Shown in pieces: positions 1 to 6,600 of a DNA stretch of 7,737 bases (its first letter is position 1; each line of letters starts with the position of its first letter). This DNA comes from Chloroflexota bacterium (GTDB taxonomy: Bacteria; Chloroflexota; Anaerolineae; Anaerolineales; Villigracilaceae): NCBI GenBank assembly GCA_021796155.1, contig JAJYOO010000098.1:1-7737 (forward strand), in the 5' to 3' direction. A program made the position numbers and the translations under genes. The notes beneath the pieces are model-generated. The model did no database searches and was not told the DNA's origin. It saw only the letters and a list, made by a program, of their open reading frames with translations.

Positions 1-26
1 AGCGATCCCATGAGTGCTTTTCTCCG
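1..26 (+). repeat. Left copy of a perfect 26-bp inverted repeat
   Basis: Positions 1-26 are the exact reverse complement of 602-627. The match stops sharply at 27/601 and may continue beyond the left window edge. One visible consequence is that both this strand and the minus strand at 618 encode a peptide starting MSAFLR. A chance 26-bp match in a window this size is negligible. Confidence 0.95.
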
Positions 27-225
27 AAAGATTGAATCGCAAACGATCCTTGTCGTTTTGAATTTCTCGAATGAACATTTAGAACTGGATTTTTCGCATG
101 ACAAAGAAATCAAAGGCAGAACATTTCATACTTTATTTTCCAGTGACGAGCGAATTCATTCGAATGAAAATCCAGAAAAATTACCAATCGATGCCTACGA
201 AGTTTTCTTAGCCGAAGTAAAATAA
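1..225 (+). CDS. 3' end of a GH13 (alpha-amylase family) glycoside hydrolase gene, 5' end outside the window
   Basis: The reading frame is open from the first base, so this is the last 74 residues of a longer protein. The segment reading AFLRK, then QTILVVLNFS at about residues 14-23, matches the small beta-sandwich C-terminal domain of GH13 enzymes (alpha-glucosidase, trehalose synthase, oligo-1,6-glucosidase), where 'FxR..g.e.xLVVxNFS' is typical. The catalytic barrel would lie upstream, so substrate and exact enzyme cannot be told. The domain ends normally in short beta-strand-like segments and a TAA stop, and the next gene starts 4 nt later. An in-frame ATG at 10 is internal to the domain and is not a likely start. 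The first 26 bases are an exact inverted copy of 602-627, so the join at the left edge may not be genuine. The family call is from pattern recall. Confidence 0.72.
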   Translation, partial: SDPMSAFLRKIESQTILVVLNFSNEHLELDFSHDKEIKGRTFHTLFSSDERIHSNENPEKLPIDAYEVFLAEVK

Positions 226-229
226 GGAC

Positions 230-454
230 ATGTTCGGTAAGCCCAAACTTGTGCAAGTCCGTACGCCGCGTTTTGTCACACTTTGCGGGCGGATTTTTCT
301 CAATACAGATCCGCAGTATTTCCCGCGCGTCGAATATCATGGCCGGACGATTTATCTTTGCACCGAATCCTGCCGCGGCGCGTTCCTCGCTGACCCCGAT
401 CGCTTCTATAGGGCGCACAGAAACTCGGAAAAGAAACATGTGGAAACCCGGTGA
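230..454 (+). CDS. Small YHS/TRASH-like cysteine protein (74 aa)
   Basis: This 74-residue protein has the pattern of a YHS/TRASH metal-binding module: Cys19 in 'VTLCGRIF', then 'VEYHGRTIYLCTESCRGAF' with Cys44 and Cys48 (C-x24-C-x3-C), then 'DPDRFYR'. In YHS domains this layout ('..CGM..', 'Y.G..YYFCs..C...F..dP..Y') is linked to metal binding, often copper or other soft metals, and the domain is also fused to transporters and oxygenases. Here it stands alone with no signal peptide or membrane segment. The role (metal sensing, storage or handover) is unknown. The ATG at 230 is 4 nt after the upstream stop; AAGGA at 224-228 is only 1 nt from it, which is too close for a normal ribosome site, so reinitiation after the preceding gene is plausible. 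GTG at 251 is an alternative start without a ribosome site. The 3' end overlaps the next gene by 17 nt. Confidence 0.72.
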   Translation: MFGKPKLVQVRTPRFVTLCGRIFLNTDPQYFPRVEYHGRTIYLCTESCRGAFLADPDRFYRAHRNSEKKHVETR

Positions 455-1070
455 CAGCGTCGCCTTGCGAGGAATTTACAATCAACGTGTTTGGATTGTG
501 CAATCCACTCTTGTAGTTGAAGACAGCGAAGAAGAAACTGTGCTTGCAATATTACCTGGTGCGGAATGCATGATGCCTGAGGGGTATGTGAATGGAAAAC
601 ACGGAGAAAAGCACTCATGGGATCGCTGGGGCGACTACAAAAGTGATAATCACCATATGACGAAATTTCTATGGCACACGAATCGATTGTTAGTGTTGCT
701 TGAACCAGATAAATACTATGCGACGATTTACTTCTGGGAAAATAATACAGATCAATTCCTTTGCTATTATGTTAATTTCCAGTTGCCTTTCCAGCGAAGC
801 GAATGTGGGTTTGATACACTTGACCTTGAACTGGATATTGTCATTGAACCATCGTATGAGTGGCAATGGAAAGATCTCGAAGAATATGAAGACGGAGTCA
901 ATCGAGGCGTTCTCCTGAAAGAATGGAATGAGAAGATAGATAATGCAAAGAAAGAAATCTTTGAAAGAATTGAGCAACGACAATATCCGCTGGATGATAG
1001 TTGGCTGAATTGGCGCCCCGATCCAAATTGGTCTGCTCCGAAATTGCCAGCCAATTGGGATAAAGTTTAA
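438..1070 (+). CDS. DUF402 family protein (FomD/Ntdp-like phosphatase fold)
   Basis: This 210-residue protein matches the DUF402 family. It starts MWKPGDSVALRG. The core has 'YYVNFQLPFQRSECGFDTLD' at about 110-129, then 'LELDIVIEPSYEWQWKD' to about 146, and it ends with 'SWLNWRPDPNW' and 'LPANWDKV'. Characterised relatives are FomD, which hydrolyses a cytidylyl intermediate in fosfomycin synthesis, and a staphylococcal nucleoside tri-/diphosphatase. Both use divalent metal held by an Asn and acidic residues; Asn113, Asp126, Asp129 and Asp133 are candidates here. The substrate of this protein is unknown. I place the start at ATG 438, not 249, because MWKPG is the usual family N-terminus and the earlier codons repeat the upstream gene in another frame. 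The weak ribosome site GGAAAAG is at 427-433. From about 480 the gene looks more AT-rich than rpoB (impression, not computed). It contains the right copy of the 26-bp inverted repeat, in a stretch (GEKHSWDRW) that looks native to the family. Confidence 0.85.
   Translation: MWKPGDSVALRGIYNQRVWIVQSTLVVEDSEEETVLAILPGAECMMPEGYVNGKHGEKHSWDRWGDYKSDNHHMTKFLWHTNRLLVLLEPDKYYATIYFWENNTDQFLCYYVNFQLPFQRSECGFDTLDLELDIVIEPSYEWQWKDLEEYEDGVNRGVLLKEWNEKIDNAKKEIFERIEQRQYPLDDSWLNWRPDPNWSAPKLPANWDKV
602..627 (-). repeat. Right copy of the 26-bp inverted repeat
   Basis: This stretch is the exact reverse complement of 1-26 and lies inside the DUF402 gene, encoding part of GEKHSWDRW on the + strand. The 575 bp between the copies hold the end of the GH13 gene, the YHS-like gene and the start of the DUF402 gene. 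Confidence 0.95.
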
Positions 1071-1090
1071 TTTACTGGTTTGGAGAAAGA

Positions 1091-1870
1091 ATGATTACCC
1101 CACAAAAAGCCATTCATTATGAACGATTTGAATTCAATAAATGGCAACCCTTTGATGCTGAGACCATCGTTGAGACTCCCGTGTCGTTGACCGTCAACGG
1201 CGAAGTGTGGCTGACGTTCATGTGTACGCCCATTGAACTTGAAGCCATGGCTGTCGGCTTTCTCTATAATGAAGGCGTCATCGAGCGAATGAGTGACGTG
1301 GAAGATGTCCGCGTTTGCGAGCATGGCGACAATGTGGATGTCTGGCTAAATCGTGCAGTTGAACAACCCAAGTCGTGGCGGCGAACGTCCGGCTGCACGG
1401 GCGGTGTCACCGCGGTGGATTTGCTGGCGAAGCCGAATATTTCATTTAACGGTGGGCGGCCCAAGTTCCGGCCCGAGGCGATTGGCAGTCTCGTTGATAA
1501 ATTATTTGAGTCACAAGAACTTTATCGCGAGACCGGCGGCGTCCACACATCTGCATTAAGCGATGGAGAAAAAGTTTTGTTGTCAGCTGAAGATATTGGC
1601 CGCCATAATACACTCGACAAAATTTCCGGTTTGTGCTTAATGAAAAATGTGTGGCCTGAAACTCGAATCTTGATTACGACCGGGCGCATCAGTTCCGAGA
1701 TGTTACAAAAGGCTGCGCGTTTGCTGGCACCGATTTTGATCTCACGCACGTCGCCAAGTTCACTTTCGATTGAGATGGCCGAGCGTTATGGAATTACGTT
1801 GATTGGTTATGCGCGCCGCCAGCGTTTCAACGTGTACACCAATCCACAGCGCGTCAATCTCGGCGAATGA
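1091..1870 (+). CDS. fdhD: FdhD, formate dehydrogenase accessory sulfurtransferase
   Basis: FdhD carries sulfur from a cysteine desulfurase (IscS in E. coli) to the molybdenum bis-guanine-dinucleotide cofactor, which formate dehydrogenase needs to be active; it acts in the cytoplasm. The 259 residues are close to usual length (277 in E. coli). Family blocks seen in order: ETPVSLTVNG (28-37), TPIELEAMAVGFLYNEGVI (46-64), RRTSGCTGG (97-105), TGGVHTSAL (148-155 region), EDIGRHNTLDK (167-177), TTGRISSEML (196-205), SRTSPSSLSIEMAE (218-231) and GYARRQRFNVYT (239-250). The last blocks form the nucleotide-cofactor binding part. Cys102 is the expected sulfur-carrying residue; the second Cys of the E. 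coli CxxC motif is Gly here. ATG 1091 has a good ribosome site, GGAG at 1082-1085 with 5 nt spacing. The gene follows DUF402 by 20 nt. No formate dehydrogenase gene is in view, so its target is encoded elsewhere. Confidence 0.95.
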   Translation: MITPQKAIHYERFEFNKWQPFDAETIVETPVSLTVNGEVWLTFMCTPIELEAMAVGFLYNEGVIERMSDVEDVRVCEHGDNVDVWLNRAVEQPKSWRRTSGCTGGVTAVDLLAKPNISFNGGRPKFRPEAIGSLVDKLFESQELYRETGGVHTSALSDGEKVLLSAEDIGRHNTLDKISGLCLMKNVWPETRILITTGRISSEMLQKAARLLAPILISRTSPSSLSIEMAERYGITLIGYARRQRFNVYTNPQRVNLGE

Positions 1871-1910
1871 TCTTCGCAGCAAAGGATTCCGCATCAGGTA
1901 AAATCATCAC

Positions 1911-3491
1911 ATGAGATTGCGCGAGCCTTTATCCCTTTTACGTTTTTCATTTTATGTTTTACTCTTGCTGATGACGGCCTGCGCCACTTCAAGCCCTTCT
2001 GATTTATCTGTGCCGACATACGATCCCTTTGTTCGTGTTCAATCAACAGAGTTGGATTCGACTCTCGCGCCTTCTCCAACACGGACGCCGGGGCCGACTC
2101 CCACGCGTGCGCCGCTTTCTGTGACTGTTCCGGCACATGACCCCAACGCGCCTTTGACTACACCCACGCCGAACGTGCCTCGAACTTTGCCAACGCCGCG
2201 ACAGGGTGCAAATCAATATACTGTTCAAGCTGGAGATACGCTGGCAACGATTGCGCAGAATTATGGCGTCAGCGTGGACGCGTTGATCCAGGCGAATCAC
2301 ATTGCCGATGCCAACGCGCTTTCCATCGGACAGGTACTCAACGTGCCTCCGCCGGAACCGGGCGCGGCTGGCTCGTCCTTCAAAATCATTCCTGATTCGG
2401 AATTGGTTTATGGTCCGGCCAGCGCGCAGTTTGACGTCAATACTTTTGTTCAAAATCAGGGTGGCTATTTGGCAACGTATACACTGGACATCAATGGGCA
2501 GACTCTTACCGGCGCGCAGATCGTCATGCAAGTATCACAAGATTACTCTGTTAATCCGCGCTTGTTATTGGCTCTGCTTGAGTATCGCTCGAAATGGGTG
2601 ACGCGAGCAAATCCCGATCCAGTCACATTGGATTATCCGCTGGGCTTTGTAGATCAAGCTCATCAAGGTTTATATTGGCAGCTCGGCTGGGCGGCGAATG
2701 AACTCAATCGTGGTTTTTATCTATGGAGAGCAAACGCTATCGGAACATTGGTCTTGGGTGATAACAGCATCGTGCCGATTGACCCAACCATCAACGCGGG
2801 CACAGCTGGTGTTCAAAATATGTTTTCGATTTTAGATAATCGCACCACGTGGGATACAGATGTAAGTGCATTCGGATTGTTCCAAACGTATTACTTTATG
2901 TTTGGCAATCCATTCGATCTGGCACTTGAACCGTTGGTTCCTTCCAATCTTGTCCAACCGCATTTTGATTTGCCGTTTGAGCCGGGTGCGATTTGGGCCT
3001 TCACTGGTGGTCCGCACGCGGGTTGGGATTCTGGCTCAGCGTGGGCCGCGCTCGATTTTGCGCCATCGGATGTGGAGGCTTGCGCGATTAGCAATCAGTG
3101 GGTGACCGCGGTGGCGGATGGATTTATTGTCCGGGCGGATAATGGGGCGGTGATCGAAGACTTGGACGGCGATGGCTACGAACAGACTGGCTGGGATGTG
3201 CTTTACATGCACATGGCCAGCGATGGCCGCGTCCAAGCCGGGACTTATGTCTATGCTGGGGACCGAATCGGCCACCCCTCCTGCGAAGGTGGAATCGCCA
3301 ATGCGTCACATCTGCACCTTGCTCGCAAATACAACGGTGAATGGATTTCGGCTGACGGTTCACTTCCTTTTAATTTAGGTGGCTGGGTTTCCAGCGGCAC
3401 AGGCACGGAATATGACGGTTACTTGACGCGGGGTTCCACGATCCTGGAAGCTGCAGAAGGTATTAGCAGTCTGAATCAAATCTCGAAGTAA
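1911..3491 (+). CDS. Secreted lipoprotein with LysM domain and M23 (LytM-type) peptidase domain
   Basis: This 526-residue protein probably acts on, or binds, the cell wall outside the membrane. Residues 1-24 look like a lipoprotein signal (Arg2/Arg4/Arg11, hydrophobic stretch, LLLLMTAC with Cys24). A Thr/Pro-rich linker covers about 50-100. A LysM domain at about 102-146 (YTVQAGDTLATIAQNYGVS ... LSIGQVLNVP) should bind peptidoglycan. Residues 165-350 form a family-specific region I cannot name; 'YSVNPRLLLALLEYRS' (212-226) is weakly like a lytic transglycosylase helix but lacks its Glu-Ser pair. The M23 part runs from about 360 to 490: His369 (GGPHAGW) and Asp382 (AALDFAP) as first zinc ligands, His434 (LYMHM) and His467/His469 (HLHLA). 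All expected zinc and catalytic positions are present, so it is probably active. A DLDGDG loop (417-422) may bind calcium. ATG 1911 is the first in-frame start after a stop; the ribosome site is weak (AGG at 1896-1898). It begins 40 nt after fdhD, and the rpoB promoter follows. Confidence 0.88.
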   Translation: MRLREPLSLLRFSFYVLLLLMTACATSSPSDLSVPTYDPFVRVQSTELDSTLAPSPTRTPGPTPTRAPLSVTVPAHDPNAPLTTPTPNVPRTLPTPRQGANQYTVQAGDTLATIAQNYGVSVDALIQANHIADANALSIGQVLNVPPPEPGAAGSSFKIIPDSELVYGPASAQFDVNTFVQNQGGYLATYTLDINGQTLTGAQIVMQVSQDYSVNPRLLLALLEYRSKWVTRANPDPVTLDYPLGFVDQAHQGLYWQLGWAANELNRGFYLWRANAIGTLVLGDNSIVPIDPTINAGTAGVQNMFSILDNRTTWDTDVSAFGLFQTYYFMFGNPFDLALEPLVPSNLVQPHFDLPFEPGAIWAFTGGPHAGWDSGSAWAALDFAPSDVEACAISNQWVTAVADGFIVRADNGAVIEDLDGDGYEQTGWDVLYMHMASDGRVQAGTYVYAGDRIGHPSCEGGIANASHLHLARKYNGEWISADGSLPFNLGGWVSSGTGTEYDGYLTRGSTILEAAEGISSLNQISK

Positions 3492-3506
3492 CCGGAAATC
3501 TGATGC

Positions 3507-3524
3507 AATTTAGTGGACTAAATT
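3507..3524. promoter_or_regulatory. 18-bp palindrome next to the rpoB -35 box
   Basis: AATTTAGT at 3507-3514 and ACTAAATT at 3517-3524 form a perfect 8-bp inverted repeat around GG. It ends 2 nt before the -35 box at 3527. The position and symmetry fit an operator for a dimeric regulator. It is too AT-rich and short-looped to be a convincing terminator for the upstream gene. No regulator is identified. Confidence 0.5.
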
Positions 3525-3526
3525 TC

Positions 3527-3555
3527 TTGACTTTCCGCTAAAAACTTAATATAAT
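3527..3555 (+). promoter_or_regulatory. Housekeeping sigma factor promoter for rpoB
   Basis: TTGACT at 3527-3532 and a perfect TATAAT at 3550-3555 are separated by exactly 17 nt, one mismatch from the bacterial consensus overall. Transcription should start near 3562, giving a leader of about 70 nt before rpoB. The -35 box and flanks (TTCTTGACTT) are identical to those of the promoter after rpoB. Confidence 0.87.
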
Positions 3556-3590
3556 AGCAGGTCGCTGTCCTGCTAGGCAAAAGGGCAGGT
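3555..3590 (+). promoter_or_regulatory. Overlapping inverted repeats at the rpoB transcription start
   Basis: TAGCAGG (3555-3561) and CCTGCTA (3569-3575) form a 7-bp inverted repeat with a 7-nt spacer spanning the predicted start at about 3562. CCTGC (3569-3573) can instead pair with GCAGG (3585-3589). GCAGGT occurs twice, at 3557-3562 and 3585-3590. Because the left arm is largely upstream of the predicted start, the first repeat is more likely DNA-level (operator) than an RNA hairpin; the second pairing could form in the RNA. Function is not known. Confidence 0.4.
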
Positions 3591-3622
3591 GAATCGTATC
3601 GGTCGGCAGTCAGCAAACAGTC

Positions 3623-3627
3623 AGGAG
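3623..3627 (+). promoter_or_regulatory. Ribosome binding site that decides the rpoB start
   Basis: AGGAG at 3623-3627 lies 2 nt before ATG 3630 and 8 nt before the in-frame ATG 3636. Normal spacing (5-9 nt) favours 3636, giving a protein starting [11 protein letters not shown] heptamer CAGTCAG is repeated directly at 3607-3613 and 3618-3624, overlapping this site. Confidence 0.75.
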
Positions 3628-3635
3628 AGATGCGA

Positions 3636-6600
3636 ATGGCGTCTACTTTGCCCCGCAAAAATTACGCAAGAATTCCAGTAAAGCTTGATCTTCCCAATCT
3701 AATTGATATACAACTTGATTCATTTGAACGACTTAAGGCAGAGGGCCTTGGCGACCTGTTCCATGAGGTTTCGCCGATTGAGTCTTACAACAAGGGAATG
3801 AAGCTGTTCTTTCCGAGTCGCAGTCCCGAGTCGAAGCAATGGGGATTGAAATACTGGTTTGGCGAGCCGAAACATTCCATTGAAGAATGTGTCGAGCGCG
3901 ATCTCACGTATGCCAGTCCGCTCTATGTTTCGGTTTTGCTGGCGGGCCCGGATGTTCCCGAACCAATCAAACAGGATATTTTCCTCGGCGATTTCCCCGA
4001 GATGACGGACAAAGGCACGTTTATTATTAATGGAACGGAGCGTGTGGTTGTCTCGCAATTGATCCGCTCGCCGGGCGTGTACTTTGAGGCTCCAACAGAC
4101 CGCGCTACGGGCCGTCCGCTGGCAATGGCAAAATTGATTCCTGATCGCGGTGCGTGGATGGAATTTGAAACGCGTAAGAGCGATTACATCATTTTGAAGT
4201 TCAACCGCAAGCGCACGGTGCCGATTACGGTATTTTTGCGCGCGTTAGCGGCGGTCGGCGATGGCATTAAGGATTCTCCGCTAAAGACTGGCTCGGACGA
4301 AGAAATCTTGGCGATCTTCCAAGACGTTGACAACAACCCAGATCGCATGTTCATTACATCCACGTTGAAGCAAGAGCCGGAATGGGATTTATCCGGCGGC
4401 TTGACGATTGCCGAAGCCGCTCTGATCGAGTTCTTCCGCAAGATGCGGCCCGGTGATCCGGCCACATTGGAAAATGCGAAGCAATTCCTCGAAGAGCAGT
4501 TGTTCGACCAGCGCCATTATGATCTTGAGCGCGTGGGCCGTTATAAGCTGAATCAAAAGTTGGATTTGAACATTCCGATCCCGCATCGCACGGTGACGAA
4601 GAATGATGTCATTCGTTTGATCCGCCGCATGATCCAGATCAATAATGGTGTTGAGCCGCCAGATGATATTGACCACCTTGGCAATCGCCGCGTCAAGACG
4701 GTGGGTGAGTTAATTCAGAACAAATTACGCATTGGCTTGCGCCGCATGGAACGCGTGATCAAAGAGCGCATGTCCATTCGCGATCAAGAACAACTCTCGC
4801 CGGTTACATTGGTGAATATTCGCCCAGTTGTCGCCGCGTTGCGCGAATTCTTTGGATCGAGTCAGTTGAGTCAATTCATGGATCAGACCAACCCGTTGGC
4901 GGAGTTAAGGCATAAACGCACGCTGTCCGCTTTGGGACCAGGTGGGTTGCGACGCGAGCGCGCCGGCTTCGATGTGCGTGATGTCCACCATTCACACTAT
5001 GGACGCATTTGTCCAATCGAAACGCCTGAAGGCCCGAACATCGGCTTGATCGGACGTTTGGCTTCGTTCTCGCGCGTCAACGAATACGGATTTATTGAAA
5101 CGCCATATCGCAAAGTATTCAAAACCCTGCCCGCGGATGATGAACGATTAGTGGGACGCACTTTGCGCGAGGCTGTAACGGACCCAAAGACCGAAGAGAA
5201 ACTTGCCAAGTCCGGTGAAGCGGTTGATGCGCGCCTCGCCAAACGTCTTGCAAAGATTGGCAATGAAGTGCCGATCGTTCCATTTGTCTCGGATCAGGTT
5301 GATTATCTTTCCGCAGACGCGGAAGATAAGTTCGTTATTGCTCAAGCCAATGCGCCGCTGACCGAAAGCAACGAGTTCATTCGTGAGCGCATTTCCTGCC
5401 GTTATCACTCCGGCTTTTTGTTCACCAATCCGGAACAAGTTGATTATATGGATGTTGCGCCGCATCAAGTAGTTGGCATCAGCGCCGCGCTTATCCCGTT
5501 CCTCGAACATGATGACGCGAACCGCGCGTTGATGGGTTCGAACATGCAGGCGCAGGCAGTGCCTTTGGTGCGCCCGGAAATTCCGTTGGTCTCAACGGGC
5601 ATGGAGCGCGCTGCGGCATTGGACTCTGGTCAGGTCGTTGTAGCAGAAGAGAACGGCGAAGTCGTTTCGGTGACCGGGAGCAAGATTGTGGTCAAAGAAC
5701 GAAAAGGCGGACTACATACATATCAGCTCCGCAAATATCAACGTTCGAATCAATCAACGTGCATTGACCAGCGTCCATCGGTTGTCAAAGGTCAGATCAT
5801 CAAAAAGGGCGACATCATTGCCGACTCTTCTTCGACTGAGAGCGGCCAGCTGGCCCTCGGCCAAAACGTCGTTGTGGCTTTTCTCTCGTGGGAGGGCGGC
5901 AACTTTGAAGACGCGATCCTGCTTTCAGAACGATTGGTTCAGGATGATCGCTTCACATCAGTGCATATCGAAAAGTATGAGGTCGAAGCGCGCGACACGA
6001 AGCTTGGCCCAGAAGAGATCACGCGCGACATTCCCAATGTCGGCGAGGACGCGATCAAAGACCTCGACGAGAATGGCATCATTCGCATCGGTGCGGAAGT
6101 TGGACCAAATGATATTCTTGTTGGCAAGATCACGCCTAAAGGTGAAAAAGAACTCACGCCGGAAGAGCGACTATTGCGCGCTATTTTCGGTGAGAAGTCG
6201 CGCGATGTGAAAGATACATCGCTGCGTATGCCGCATGGCGAACGCGGTAAAGTTGTGGATGTCAAAGTCTTTACCCGCGAAGATAATGCTGATCTATCTG
6301 CTGGCGTGGATATGATGGTACGTGTCTCTGTTGCTCAACGTCGCAAGATTACGGCCGGCGATAAGATGGCAGGACGGCATGGCAATAAAGGTGTTGTGTC
6401 CAAAGTCGTCCCGGTTGAAGACATGCCATTCCTTGAAGATGGTACGCCGGTTGACATCATCTTGAATCCGCTCGGTGTTCCGGGCCGCATGAATATCGGA
6501 CAGGTATTGGAAGTTCATCTCGGATGGGCCGCGAAGCGTTTAGGCTTCCGCGCTCTGACGCCAGTGTTCGATGGGGCCAGCGAGGAGCAAATCGAGGCGG

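Noticed and set aside
249..437. Upstream extension of the DUF402 frame to ATG 249
   Set aside because: The extra 63 residues overlap the YHS-like gene in another frame, look non-native (Arg/Ser/Pro-rich), and the family's N-terminus MWKPGDSV begins at 438.
27..601. Segment between the inverted repeats as a phase-variable invertible element
   Set aside because: No recombinase in view, and inversion would break two conserved coding regions; kept only as a minor option within the repeat finding.
406..618. Minus-strand frame starting MSAFLR opposite DUF402
   Set aside because: The MSAFLR start comes only from the 26-bp inverted repeat; the rest shows no resemblance to the GH13 end or any family.
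2043..2531. 162-codon minus-strand frame opposite the LysM-M23 gene
   Set aside because: Arg/Cys-rich shadow of a well-supported gene with no family signal or ribosome site.
3507..3530. Palindrome as a terminator for the LysM-M23 gene
   Set aside because: The stem is almost all A-T with a tiny loop and it lies against the -35 box; an operator is more likely.
3589..3681. Short GTG frame overlapping the rpoB start
   Set aside because: No good ribosome site, and it runs into conserved rpoB coding in another frame; most likely chance.
5686..6210. 174-codon + strand frame inside rpoB
   Set aside because: It lies wholly inside conserved RpoB sequence in another frame and is very rich in Ser/Arg, typical of an out-of-frame reading.
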